The notes beneath the pieces are model-generated. The model saw only the letters and a list, made by a program, of their open reading frames with translations, searched no databases and was not told where the DNA came from. DNA of 61,293 nt from an uncultured Bacilli bacterium (GTDB taxonomy: Bacteria > Bacillota_I > Bacilli_A > ML615J-28 > CAG-313). The DNA is taken from the NCBI GenBank assembly GCA_947591495.1, contig CANQDG010000009.1, positions 1 through 61,293 on the forward strand, given 5' to 3'. Within the stretch, counting starts at the first letter, position 1. Each line of letters opens with the position of its first letter. Positions 27,025 to 36,034 of this stretch are shown one piece after another. Both the position numbers and the translations under genes were made by a program.

Positions 27025-27086
27025 AAAAAAAGCCCCTAACTATGTGATATTAATAATTATTTTATCACTTAATTAAGGGTTTTTTT
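27025..27086. terminator. Hairpin joining the nth stop to the ribosome binding site of the Cse60-like gene
   Basis: On the minus strand the last codons and stop of nth (CCCTTA) pair with TAGGGG, and inside GTGATA pairs with TATCAC, followed by a run of seven T and then directly by the ATG of the Cse60-like gene. On the plus strand the same structure ends in GGGTTTTTTT and can stop rqcH transcription. It both looks like an intrinsic terminator and hides the AGGGG ribosome binding site. Confidence 0.75.
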
Positions 27087-27707
27087 GTCATATTTACATT
27101 GTTCAAATAAAATACAATTTTGACAGTTAGGCTTTTTAGCAAAGCATTGATAGCGTCCCATAAATAATAAAAGATGATGGGCCTTATGCCAATTTTCTTC
27201 TGGAATTAATGACATCAGCGTAAGTTCAGTTTCTAAGACTGATTTATCATTTTCAACTATCCCTAATCTTTTACTAACTCGTTCAACGTGAGTATCAACT
27301 GGTAGCCGTGGAATATTAAAACCTTCCGTTAACACAACATTAGCGGTTTTGCGACCAACTCCTGGTAAACTTTCTAAATCACTTTGATAATTAGGAACAT
27401 TACCTTGATATTTTTCAACTAGTTTTTTGCTAAGGTTAATAATGTTACGACTTTTATTTTTAAATAAGCCAATTGGCGCTAAAATTTGTTCAACATCTAA
27501 GATGTCTGCTTGAGCTAGTGCATATGCATCAGGATATTTAGCAAAAAGGATGGGCGTAACTTTATTAACAGCTTTATCGGTTGTTTGGGCAGATAGGCTC
27601 ACCGCAATCAATAATTCAAATACATTATGATAAATTAGTTCACATTTAGCATTAGGAAATAGGGTTTGAATTTTTTCTAAAATAAGTTTTACTTCATCAC
27701 TTGACAT
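27069..27707 (-). CDS. nth: Endonuclease III
   Basis: 212 residues from MSSDEVKLILEKIQTLFPNA; a longer frame upstream lies inside dnaD. The helix-hairpin-helix LPGVGRKTANVVL, the catalytic-Asp segment PVDTHVERVSKRLG, and the four-Cys [4Fe-4S] loop CFAKKPNCQNCILFEQC are complete. Removes oxidised pyrimidines and nicks the abasic site in base excision repair. Overlaps the end of dnaD by 11 bases, the same pairing as in B. subtilis. Confidence 0.97.
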   Translation of the reverse strand: MSSDEVKLILEKIQTLFPNAKCELIYHNVFELLIAVSLSAQTTDKAVNKVTPILFAKYPDAYALAQADILDVEQILAPIGLFKNKSRNIINLSKKLVEKYQGNVPNYQSDLESLPGVGRKTANVVLTEGFNIPRLPVDTHVERVSKRLGIVENDKSVLETELTLMSLIPEENWHKAHHLLLFMGRYQCFAKKPNCQNCILFEQCKYDKKTLN

Positions 27708-28314
27708 ACATTTCATCCAACATTTTTTTAATATCTTCATCGTATTCAACGGTTTGGCGTTTAACTGGTTTATTGCGATTTGCTAAAATGGCGTCCGCAT
27801 ATTTTAAGTGTAATTTTTTAGCTTTTAAACTATCTAAAACCGCTTTTTTAATTTGATTATAGGAGTAACCTAAATCAAGCCAACTATTAATAATTTGTAA
27901 ATCAGCCGGTGAACAACTTTTTGCGTAAGTCGTTTCAATATATAACACAATTTGACTTAATAAATCTTGACGATCTTTAAAGCTATGATCATCTTCATTT
28001 TCAAGGACTTTAGCTAAGGCCTCATATGCTCCATCAAGTTCAAATGATTCAACGGAGTTTTCCATATTAATATTAATAAAGCCTTTTTGAACAAGATTAA
28101 TTACTAAATTTGATATTTGTTCTTCATTAAGCGTCATTTGAGATGTTAAATCACTAATTGATAAAATATTATTTTGTTCATCTAATCTGCGATACAAAAG
28201 AATTAACACAATTAGTTCGGTTTCATTTAATTGTAATTTTTTATAATTAGTAATCATTTCTTCCGTAAAAGAAATCGTTTTGGCTTTTATTAGGCGAGCA
28301 ACTGAAGTCATCAT
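27697..28314 (-). CDS. dnaD: DnaD-family replication initiation protein
   Basis: 205 residues. An N-terminal winged-helix region (ELIVLILLYRRLDEQNNILS...DLTSQMTLNEEQISNLV) is followed by the DnaD/DnaB_2 domain ending in the conserved ADLQIINSWLDLGYSYNQIKKAV and ADAILANR. The family remodels DNA at the origin and helps load the replicative helicase in Bacilli. Followed by nth as in B. subtilis. A GGAG site precedes the ATG-ATG start. It ends in TGA, showing standard stop usage. Confidence 0.93.
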   Translation of the reverse strand: MMTSVARLIKAKTISFTEEMITNYKKLQLNETELIVLILLYRRLDEQNNILSISDLTSQMTLNEEQISNLVINLVQKGFININMENSVESFELDGAYEALAKVLENEDDHSFKDRQDLLSQIVLYIETTYAKSCSPADLQIINSWLDLGYSYNQIKKAVLDSLKAKKLHLKYADAILANRNKPVKRQTVEYDEDIKKMLDEMYVK

Positions 28315-28359
28315 ACCACTCCTTTTTTATTATCTTTTTTTTGCTAAATAGTTATGTTT

Positions 28360-28368
28360 ATTATATCA
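28360..28368 (-). promoter_or_regulatory. Extended -10 promoter of dnaD-nth
   Basis: Minus strand TGATATAAT (28368-28360): a perfect -10 box with the TGn extension. The -35 position reads only AAGACA, so activity would rest on the extended -10. Confidence 0.5.
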
Positions 28369-28439
28369 TAATTTTATTTTTTTGTCTTAAATTAAAGTTT
28401 TTTTATCATAGTTTGGCAAAGATTGTTATTTTTTATTTT

Positions 28440-28492
28440 AATAAAAAAAGGAACCTTTCTTGTTAAACTTTTTTGCCTAACAATTTAGGTTC
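28440..28492 (-). terminator. Terminator of the purB-purA-hpt operon
   Basis: Minus strand: GAACCT / AGGTTC outer stem, TTGTTA / TAACAA inner stem with small internal loops, followed by CCTTTTTTTAT. Confidence 0.8.
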
Positions 28493-28511
28493 ACTTTAGC
28501 TTTATGACCGA

Positions 28512-29060
28512 TTAATTTTTTTTATAGACTGCTTCATCTAAAATACCAATATATGGTAAATTACGATATTCTTCATTATAATCTAATCCAAAACCAACAA
28601 CGAATTCATCAGGAATAGTAAATCCCACATATTTAGGATTTATTTCACTGGTTAGTCGTCTTGATGGTTTATCTAAAAGGGTTGTAATTTCAAGACTTGC
28701 GGGGGCCATTTCAAGCATAACCTTTTTAATGGCTGACAAGGTTAATCCTGTATCAATAATATCTTCAACAATAATGATATGACGATTTTTCAAAGGAATC
28801 GTAGGCACATGAAGTAATTTAATTTGACCACTTGATGTAGCGCCATGATAACTTGATGCTCTTAAAAACTCATATTCTAACGGAATACTAATCTTTTCAC
28901 AAAGGTGCGCAAAATAAGATATGCTTCCCTTTAAAAGACAAATCATAACGGGGTTTTTATCATAATAATCTTCATTAATTTCTTTGGCAATTTCTTCAAT
29001 TCTTTTTTCTAATGTTTTTTCATCAATCAATATTTTTTTAATATTATTGTTAATATTCAT
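28512..29060 (-). CDS. hpt: Hypoxanthine phosphoribosyltransferase
   Basis: 182 residues. The PRPP-binding motif IIIVEDIIDTGLTLS is perfect and the base-binding end VVGFGLDYNEEYRNLPYIGIL is typical. Converts hypoxanthine or guanine plus PRPP to IMP or GMP. It is the last gene after purB, purA and a flavoprotein, so the operon combines the AMP branch of purine synthesis with salvage to IMP. One base separates it from the upstream stop. Confidence 0.96.
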   Translation of the reverse strand: MNINNNIKKILIDEKTLEKRIEEIAKEINEDYYDKNPVMICLLKGSISYFAHLCEKISIPLEYEFLRASSYHGATSSGQIKLLHVPTIPLKNRHIIIVEDIIDTGLTLSAIKKVMLEMAPASLEITTLLDKPSRRLTSEINPKYVGFTIPDEFVVGFGLDYNEEYRNLPYIGILDEAVYKKN

Positions 29061-29061
29061 C

Positions 29062-30480
29062 TTATTTGTTACTCTCCTTTTCGATTATGCTCCTTGCAAT
29101 TTTTATTCCATTAGCTCCAGCTTGCGCAAGACCACGGGTAATACCAGCACCATCACCGCCGACATATAAATTTTTAATAGCTGTTTCAAAATTGCTATTT
29201 ACCACTGGTCGATCACTATAAAATTTCGCTTCAACTCCATAAAATAAAGTATGATCACTAGCAATACCAGGGGTAATATAATCTAATGCTTCAATCATTT
29301 CAATTAATGATTTCATGACATTATATGGTAATACTAAACCAAGATCACCTGGAACTGCTTCTTTTAAGGTCGGTTTAACAAAGCCTTCATCGATTCTTTT
29401 TTTAGTTGAACGTCTACCTTTTTTGATATCACCAAATTTTTGAACAATTACGCCTCCATTACTTAACTGATTAGCAAGGCGACTAATTTCTTCGGCAAAT
29501 CCATTAGGATCTTTAAATGGTTCATCAAAATCAAGGGACACTAGTAACGCAAAATTAGTATTTTTTGATCCAAGGCGAATGTCATTAAAAGCATGACCAT
29601 TACATACCTTTACACCATGATGATTTTCAACAACCACATGGCCACTAGGATTAGAACAAAATGTTCTAACTGTTGTGCCTACACTAGTATTAAAAATAAA
29701 TTTTCCTTCATAGAGATTGCGATTAATATCTTCCATAATAATATCATTAGTTTCAACTCTAACTCCGATATCAACTTTATTATTTTTAAAAGATACACCA
29801 TGTTTAGAAAGAACTTTTGTAAGCCAACTAGAACCAGCTCGACCAATACATAAAGCAACATATTTAGCTTTAATTTGTTCTTTGTTTTCTAAAATAATTC
29901 CTTTAATGGTTTGGTCTTCAATTATTAATTCTTCAACGGTTGTCGCAAACAAATAATCAACATTATTTTTCATATCTTCATAGATATTCTTCAAGACTTG
30001 TAAATTGATTTCGGTTCCAAGATGACGAACTTCACTTCTTAAAAGTTTTAAACCTCTTGCAATTCCATGTTTTTCAATTTCTAGAACTTCTTTGGTATTA
30101 GGATTGGTGATTTCTTGAGGTGCTCCATGTTCTAAGTTAATTTTATCAACATATTTGATTAAATCTAAAACTTCTTCATCACTTAAATAATCTGTCATCC
30201 ATCCCCCAAATTCACTAGTTATGTTAAATTTACCATCTGAATATGCACCACATCCGCCAAATCCGGAAGTCATAGCGCAGCTTGGGTAGCAAGTTCCTGT
30301 TTTAGTGTTAGGGCACTTTTCGACCTTTTTTTCAAGGATTGGACATTTTCTTGAATAAATATCTAACCCTTTATCAATTAACAATACTTGTAAATTTTTA
30401 TTTTTAGTCATTAATTCATAGGCACAAAAGATTCCGGCCGGTCCTGCACCTACTAGTATTACATCATATTCTTTTTTCAT
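29062..30480 (-). CDS. FAD-dependent dehydrogenase of the COG2509 type
   Basis: 472 residues. It starts with a Rossmann FAD motif, VILVGAGPAGIFCAYEL, then a Cys-rich segment (CPILEKKVEKCPNTKTGTC...PSCAMTSGFGGCGAYSDGKFN) and ends GGDGAGITRGLAQAGANGIK, the second FAD contact. This is the layout of a widespread but uncharacterised family of flavoproteins near purine genes in Bacillota. The clustered Cys could bind metal or an iron-sulfur centre. The substrate is unknown. It sits between purA and hpt with almost no gaps. Confidence 0.8.
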   Translation of the reverse strand: MKKEYDVILVGAGPAGIFCAYELMTKNKNLQVLLIDKGLDIYSRKCPILEKKVEKCPNTKTGTCYPSCAMTSGFGGCGAYSDGKFNITSEFGGWMTDYLSDEEVLDLIKYVDKINLEHGAPQEITNPNTKEVLEIEKHGIARGLKLLRSEVRHLGTEINLQVLKNIYEDMKNNVDYLFATTVEELIIEDQTIKGIILENKEQIKAKYVALCIGRAGSSWLTKVLSKHGVSFKNNKVDIGVRVETNDIIMEDINRNLYEGKFIFNTSVGTTVRTFCSNPSGHVVVENHHGVKVCNGHAFNDIRLGSKNTNFALLVSLDFDEPFKDPNGFAEEISRLANQLSNGGVIVQKFGDIKKGRRSTKKRIDEGFVKPTLKEAVPGDLGLVLPYNVMKSLIEMIEALDYITPGIASDHTLFYGVEAKFYSDRPVVNSNFETAIKNLYVGGDGAGITRGLAQAGANGIKIARSIIEKESNK

Positions 30481-30488
30481 CTATTCAC

Positions 30489-31769
30489 CTACATTATCGG
30501 ACGTCTAATAATTGTTTGTTCAGCATCAGGGCCAACTGAAACAATTACTACTTCAATCCCAATTAATTTTTCAATAAATTCAATATATTTTTTGGCATTA
30601 ACTGGTAAGTCATCATAATTTCTAATACCTGAAATATCTTCACTAAAGCCAGGTAATTCTTCATAAAGCGGAACACATCTTTCAAAATCACTAATACGAG
30701 CTGGCACAGTTGTAATTTTTTGACCATCTAACATATAAGCAGTACAAACCTTTAAGGTTTTAAGTCCCGCTAAAACATCTAAGAGCATTAGGGAAAGTCC
30801 TGTTAAACCATTAATTTGGGCACTATATTTTAAAATAACACCATCTAGCCAACCAATTCGTCTTGGGCGCTTAGTTGTTGTGCCATATTCATGAGCGGTT
30901 TCGCGAATATAATGAGCAACTTCATCATCAAATTCAGTAGGGAAAGCGCCGCTACCAACTCTTGTTGAATAAGCTTTAGCAATTCCAATAATATCTTTGA
31001 TATTAGTTGGGCCAATTCCACTACCAATTGAAACACCACCACCCGAAGGATTAGATGAAGTAACAAAAGGATAAGTCCCAAAATCAATATCTAAAAGAGC
31101 ACCTTGGGCTCCTTCAAAAAGAATTTTTTTGTTATTTTTAATTTCATCATTAAGTAATTGAACAGTATCAACCACATAAGGTCTAATCGCATCAGCTATG
31201 ATTTGATATTCTTGATAGCTTTTATCAATATCAAACATTTGACCACCATATGATTTAATTTGTTCATTTTTGATTTGTAAAGTGGCACGATAAATCTTTT
31301 CAAAATCTTTACTAACAAAATCAGCTACTCTAATACCTTGACGAGCTATTTTATCGGTATAGCAAGGTCCTATTCCTTTTTTAGTTGTTCCTATTTTATT
31401 TACGCCTAAATGTTCTTCAATTAAACCATCTAAGGCTTGATGATAATCGAAAATAATATGAGCCCGATTACTAATATAAAGATTGTTGCAACTAAAGCCT
31501 TGAGCTTGTAAATTCTTAACTTCCGCAAGAAAAGTCTTAGGATTTAAAACGACACCATTTCCTAAAACATTTTTAATTTGAGGATTAAAAACACCCGAAG
31601 GAATAACATGTAAAGCGTATGTTTTACCTAAAAATTTGATGGTATGACCGGCATTATCGCCTCCTTGATAACGCACTACTACATCGGCTTTTTGACTTAA
31701 ATAATTTGTTATCTTTCCTTTTCCTTCATCTCCCCATTGGGTTCCAACAACTACAACGGCATTTTTCAT
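30489..31769 (-). CDS. purA: Adenylosuccinate synthetase
   Basis: 426 residues. GDEGKGKITNYLSQKADVVVR holds the P-loop-like GTP site, and GGDNAGHTI, GTTKKGIGPCYTDKIAR and TTKRPRRIGWLDGVILKY are the IMP and aspartate contacts. Joins aspartate to IMP using GTP, committing IMP to AMP. Follows purB in the same operon (3-base gap), giving both steps from IMP to AMP. Confidence 0.98.
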   Translation of the reverse strand: MKNAVVVVGTQWGDEGKGKITNYLSQKADVVVRYQGGDNAGHTIKFLGKTYALHVIPSGVFNPQIKNVLGNGVVLNPKTFLAEVKNLQAQGFSCNNLYISNRAHIIFDYHQALDGLIEEHLGVNKIGTTKKGIGPCYTDKIARQGIRVADFVSKDFEKIYRATLQIKNEQIKSYGGQMFDIDKSYQEYQIIADAIRPYVVDTVQLLNDEIKNNKKILFEGAQGALLDIDFGTYPFVTSSNPSGGGVSIGSGIGPTNIKDIIGIAKAYSTRVGSGAFPTEFDDEVAHYIRETAHEYGTTTKRPRRIGWLDGVILKYSAQINGLTGLSLMLLDVLAGLKTLKVCTAYMLDGQKITTVPARISDFERCVPLYEELPGFSEDISGIRNYDDLPVNAKKYIEFIEKLIGIEVVIVSVGPDAEQTIIRRPIM

Positions 31770-31772
31770 ATT

Positions 31773-33062
31773 TTACTCCAATCCAAGGCGTAAATAAATA
31801 CTATCTACTCCTTTTAAATAATAATTTAGATCAAAACATTTAGCAAGATCATCTTGTAATAATGTCTTAGCTTTCGTGTTTTCTAATAATTTTAGTAACG
31901 ACTCTTTATTAAACAAAGCCTGCATTGCTTTTTCTTGAACTAACTCATATGCATCTATTCGCATCATTCCTTTTTCAACTAAAGAGTTAACTACATTCCC
32001 TGAAAAAACAGCTCCACATGTTAGATTAATATTTTCTAACATTTTATCTTCAAATACAACTAAATTTTTTAAAACTTTATAATAACGATTTAACATATAA
32101 TCGATTAAAGTCGTTGTATCAGCTAAAATAATTCTTTCAGCTGATGAATGACTAATATCACGTTCATGCCATAATAAATTATTTTCAAAAGCAACATTTA
32201 AACTAGCAATAACTACTCTTGATAAACCACAAATATTTTCTGAGGAAATGGGATTACGTTTATGTGGCATCGCACTTGAACCTTTTTGTTTAGGTGCAAA
32301 ATATTCTTCAACTTCTTTTACTTCGGTTCTTGATAGATGTCTAATTTCAGTGGCAATTTTTGCAAGCGTTGAGGCAATTTGAGCTAAAGCATAAATATAT
32401 TCACAGTGCCGATCTCTTGATAAAACTTGAGTTGAAATTTTAGCATATGATAAACCGAGTTTAGCACAAACAGTTTCTTCAATTTTAGGTGATATATTAG
32501 CAAAGTTACCAACGGCACCACTAATTTTTCCTACTTCTACTAATTGGCGAGCATTTTGAAAGCGTTGTAAATTACGCATCATTTCATCATACCATAAAGC
32601 CCATTTAAGACCAAAAGATGTTACTTCGGCATGCATTCCATGGGTTCTACCCATACAAGGGGTCTTTTTATATTGTAAGGCTTTATGCTTTAATAGTTCA
32701 ATAAAATCTTCTAAATCTTTTTCAATAATTTGATTAACCTTTTTTAAAGTAAGACCTTGAGCTGTATCAACAACATCTGTACTAGTTAAACCATAATGAA
32801 GCCATTTAGCCTCTTCTTGTAAATTTTCGCTTACTGCTTGGGTAAAGGCAATCACATCATGATGCGTAACAGCTTCAATTTCTTTAATTCTCGATATACT
32901 AAAGGTTGCATTATGTGCCATTTTTTCATAGTCTATTAAAGGTATTATTCCTTCTTGGACAAAAGCATAAGTTGTGGCAAGTTCAACTTCTAGCATATGA
33001 CTAAATTTAGTTTTTTCACTCCATAATTCTTTTAAAGGTTCCCTTGTATATCTTTCAATCAT
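31773..33062 (-). CDS. purB: Adenylosuccinate lyase
   Basis: 429 residues of the fumarase/aspartase superfamily. The signature GSSAMPHKRNPISSENICGLS is present around residues 262-281, as are the catalytic-His segment TSTDVVDTAQG and GRTHGMHAE. Releases fumarate from adenylosuccinate (giving AMP) and from SAICAR. First gene of the purB-purA-flavoprotein-hpt operon, preceded by GGTGAG and a consensus promoter; no purine riboswitch fits in the ~30-base leader. Confidence 0.98.
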   Translation of the reverse strand: MIERYTREPLKELWSEKTKFSHMLEVELATTYAFVQEGIIPLIDYEKMAHNATFSISRIKEIEAVTHHDVIAFTQAVSENLQEEAKWLHYGLTSTDVVDTAQGLTLKKVNQIIEKDLEDFIELLKHKALQYKKTPCMGRTHGMHAEVTSFGLKWALWYDEMMRNLQRFQNARQLVEVGKISGAVGNFANISPKIEETVCAKLGLSYAKISTQVLSRDRHCEYIYALAQIASTLAKIATEIRHLSRTEVKEVEEYFAPKQKGSSAMPHKRNPISSENICGLSRVVIASLNVAFENNLLWHERDISHSSAERIILADTTTLIDYMLNRYYKVLKNLVVFEDKMLENINLTCGAVFSGNVVNSLVEKGMMRIDAYELVQEKAMQALFNKESLLKLLENTKAKTLLQDDLAKCFDLNYYLKGVDSIYLRLGLE

Positions 33063-33096
33063 TTTCTCACCAAATTTCTATAAAAAATACATATTA

Positions 33097-33125
33097 ATTA
33101 TATCAAATTTGTAAACTTTTAACAA
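33097..33125 (-). promoter_or_regulatory. Promoter of the purB operon
   Basis: Minus strand: TTGTTA (33125-33120), 17 bases, TATAAT (33102-33097) with a TGn extension. Confidence 0.75.
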
Positions 33126-33169
33126 ACAAATTGTATATTATTATGAAAAACTTACAATTAATGAAAATA

Positions 33170-33209
33170 AAAAACTAACTTCTTCTAATAAAGAGGTTAG
33201 TCTTTTTAT
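33170..33209. terminator. Terminator at the end of the 15-gene operon
   Basis: Stem GACTAACCTCTT / AAGAAGTTAGTT on the minus strand (one mismatch) with a 6-base loop and T-runs on both sides. It closes the long leftward operon that ends with the FAD oxidoreductase. Confidence 0.85.
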
Positions 33210-33237
33210 TAAACTAATTTTCTTTGATAAGTTTTTT

Positions 33238-34575
33238 TTAATATTTTGTAATGTGATGATTTTGATGCAAAACATCAACTAATTGTTGATAATCTACTTC
33301 TCTTAAACTTTTGTGCTCACTAGTTGCAAGTGAAGCTAAAGTTCCTGCTACTTCACCTAAAGCCATACAAACTGGACTCACTCTTAAGGAAGCTGCAGCC
33401 TCATGGGTTGCCCCAATAATACGGCCCGTAACAACTAAGTTTTTAAGTCCTTTCGGAAGCAAAGAGCGAAGCGGTATTTCAAAAGCTAAATTGTTTGATG
33501 ATGCTTTTTCATCAACTTCAAGACTTGCCCCATCAGGTGAATGAATATCCATTGGAAAAGCACTAACGCAAATAGCATCACTAAATCTTTGATGGTTATA
33601 CACATCATCTTTAGTTAGCATATATTCACAAACAATGTGGCGACTTTCCCGCACTCCAATTTGATATGGTGTTTGCAGAAGATAACTATTAGCAAAGCCG
33701 GGAATATATTTTTGTAAAAACTTCAAAGTTTTCGTAATTTGTTTACGACCTTCTACTTCAGCCTTAGTTAAATCAATTGGATCTAAAGCTGATTTACCAA
33801 GAACTCTTGTCATATTAACAGTTACTTCATGAGGCTTAACATTTTCAAATAATAAAACGCGGTCACGTTCAATATCAAAATCATGATTAGCTTTGGCAAG
33901 TTGGACTTCCGCAAAAAAGCCACTAATTCCTAAATACTTAAAATCATAATTATCCCTTAACACAAAGTTTTCGGGATTTTTTTGCATTGCTTTTCTTAAG
34001 GCTTCCATATCAACATTACCAACAATAAAAGGCATTGTCATTGGTTGGCATAAGTGATCACTGTCGCGTCCTATTTGATATTGGGCCTTGGCATAAACAG
34101 CTAAATCACCATCACCGGTTGCGTCAATAAAGATTTTAGCTTTAATTTTGGATAAGCCTTTTTTATTAGCAATGGTGATACTTTTAATCATACCATCTTG
34201 AATGGTTGCATCAATGATTTTAGTATGTAAAAGCAAATCTATGTGATTTTCTTCAATTAATTCAAAATATAGTTTTTTTAAAGCCTCCGGATCAATTGGA
34301 GTTACCGTACTACAAAAACCTAATGGATCATCAAGATGACCTAAACTACCTTTTTCTTTAATTAATCGTTCAACAATTTCATTTGCAATCCCACCTATTA
34401 CTTGTTGATCCATATTATGATAAGTCATTAACGGACCAACTAAACTAAGAATATTACTTCCCCCAAGTAAAGCGGTATCTTCAATTAATAAAATTTGAGC
34501 GCCACAGCGTTTAGCACTTAAGGCAGCACAAATACCCGAAGGTCCTGCACCACCAATAACGACATCATAAATCAT
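33238..34575 (-). CDS. FAD-dependent oxidoreductase (FAD_oxidored type)
   Basis: 445 residues from MIYDVVIGGAGPSGICAALSA, a clean dinucleotide-binding motif; the family then shows LLGGSNILSLVGP, KAKIFIDATGDGDLAVYA and the late block VVTGRIIGATHEAAASLRVSP. This family is common in carbohydrate-utilisation clusters, but reactions are known for few members. I start at 34575 because GAGG lies 9 bases before this ATG; a TTG at 34590 is part of that site. Last gene of the operon. An oxidation or reduction of a sugar or its derivative is inferred from context. Confidence 0.8.
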   Translation of the reverse strand: MIYDVVIGGAGPSGICAALSAKRCGAQILLIEDTALLGGSNILSLVGPLMTYHNMDQQVIGGIANEIVERLIKEKGSLGHLDDPLGFCSTVTPIDPEALKKLYFELIEENHIDLLLHTKIIDATIQDGMIKSITIANKKGLSKIKAKIFIDATGDGDLAVYAKAQYQIGRDSDHLCQPMTMPFIVGNVDMEALRKAMQKNPENFVLRDNYDFKYLGISGFFAEVQLAKANHDFDIERDRVLLFENVKPHEVTVNMTRVLGKSALDPIDLTKAEVEGRKQITKTLKFLQKYIPGFANSYLLQTPYQIGVRESRHIVCEYMLTKDDVYNHQRFSDAICVSAFPMDIHSPDGASLEVDEKASSNNLAFEIPLRSLLPKGLKNLVVTGRIIGATHEAAASLRVSPVCMALGEVAGTLASLATSEHKSLREVDYQQLVDVLHQNHHITKY

Positions 34576-34579
34576 ATTT

Positions 34580-36034
34580 TTATTCCTCAACTTTAATTTC
34601 TATTTCAAACATTCTTCGCCATGGAAGGCAAAATTGGTAAGGAGTATAATCAATCATATAATCATACTGATGAATCATTTTAGCAATTTCGGCGGTTGCT
34701 AAAGGGGTTGCATCTTGAAGATTAAAAACGGAACATTTTTGCTCATATAAGATTTTTGATACTTTCCGCCTTACAATGTATTGATAAATGCAATCATCCA
34801 TAATCCGCTCTTTAAGGAAAGCTTGATTAGCAGGTGATTTAGGATTAGCAAGGTATGCCATAGCATTGCAAAGGGCGCTTCCTAAAGCATTAGATGAGGT
34901 ATTCCAAGCAGAATATCCTAATAAATTTCGATAATCGATATCATTTAATAACTCAAAACTACCCCCATTAGGGAAAAATAAATCAACTAACAAAACCGGT
35001 TTTTGTTTAATTAAACCATTGAGTTTTTTTATATAGGCCAAATAAGATTCATCACGATTAATTGGAACTTCAATATACTCATTTAATTCAAGAGAATGAT
35101 TTTGTTCTTCTGCGAAAATAGCTAACACAAATGATGCTTTATCTAAATCATCAACTAGTTTAATGCCAATCGTTTCAAGCATTTTTAAAAGATTTTCGCT
35201 AAAGGGCCGGTCCTCAAAAAGGTGACATTTATCTAAAATTTTAGGCGTTGGGACTAAAAGATAAGCCGTTGGCGCTAAATGATATTCTTCATTGATAATA
35301 CGCGCTAGTAAAACAGCCGCTCCTTCATCAGTTCCATTGTAAAATTCAACTTGATCAGTTAAATGGTCTTTTTCCATTTGTTCTTTGATTTCAACTTGAT
35401 CAATGGCTTGAATACCATAAGGGCTTGAATCTTCTTGTAAGAGAATCATTTTATCTAGCACTTTATCTTTAACTAGGGATAAAAAGTATTTATTTAAAAA
35501 TAGTTTTGTTTTTCTAGCCCTAAGATAAGTTCCTAAAATACGCTCTGGAATGGTTTCTTCTAATTTTTTTAATTTAGCCAAGTCTTCTTCTTGATGGAAA
35601 AAATAATAAGCTCCTTTTAATCTTGCAAATTCATTCATTGCTTGATAATATTGATGACTTTCATCATCAAAGGTTGTGATAGCCGTTCGCATAATGGTAT
35701 CAAAAACATAGATTTTCAAAGCTGGATATTGCTTTTTTAATTCTTTAATTACCTCTAATTGCTTTATAACTTTTTCTAAGTCAATTTGTGCCTTTCTTGC
35801 TTGAATTAATCCCCCATAACAAAGTCCATCAGTGGAAATAATTAAATATTGCATTTGGGCGATGTTTTCTTTAAGCCAAGGCATAATTAAGTCAATATTT
35901 GCACCCGTAAATAAATTGCCACAAGCACTGCGTGGATACATCACAATTTCCATTTTAGCAATCCTTGCCAAGCTTACAATCCAACTGGTGTTACATGGTC
36001 TACTATCAAGCGGTATAAGGCCTACTTTAATCAT
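34580..36034 (-). CDS. DUF4127 family protein
   Basis: 484 residues with no signal peptide. The N-terminal block GLIPLDSRPCNTSWIVSLAR, then LIISTDGLCYGGLIQARK, and the later NGTDEGAAVLLARI and LLGYSAWNTSSNALGSALC are the conserved blocks I associate with DUF4127. As far as I know no activity has been shown for the family. The conserved Asp, Ser, Arg and Asn residues look like an active site. It overlaps the TIM-barrel gene by four bases (ATGA) and the FAD gene follows at once, so the three are probably made in fixed ratio and may act in one pathway. Confidence 0.75.
   Translation of the reverse strand: MIKVGLIPLDSRPCNTSWIVSLARIAKMEIVMYPRSACGNLFTGANIDLIMPWLKENIAQMQYLIISTDGLCYGGLIQARKAQIDLEKVIKQLEVIKELKKQYPALKIYVFDTIMRTAITTFDDESHQYYQAMNEFARLKGAYYFFHQEEDLAKLKKLEETIPERILGTYLRARKTKLFLNKYFLSLVKDKVLDKMILLQEDSSPYGIQAIDQVEIKEQMEKDHLTDQVEFYNGTDEGAAVLLARIINEEYHLAPTAYLLVPTPKILDKCHLFEDRPFSENLLKMLETIGIKLVDDLDKASFVLAIFAEEQNHSLELNEYIEVPINRDESYLAYIKKLNGLIKQKPVLLVDLFFPNGGSFELLNDIDYRNLLGYSAWNTSSNALGSALCNAMAYLANPKSPANQAFLKERIMDDCIYQYIVRRKVSKILYEQKCSVFNLQDATPLATAEIAKMIHQYDYMIDYTPYQFCLPWRRMFEIEIKVEE

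Noticed and set aside
27697-28314. Mycoplasma-type reading of TGA as tryptophan
   Set aside because: dnaD, the MarR gene and the TIM-barrel gene end in TGA at the expected family length and overlap the next start codon, and Trp is always TGG, so TGA is a stop.
33063-33237. Purine riboswitch before purB
   Set aside because: The promoter leaves only about 30 bases of leader, too short for the three-way junction of a purine riboswitch.
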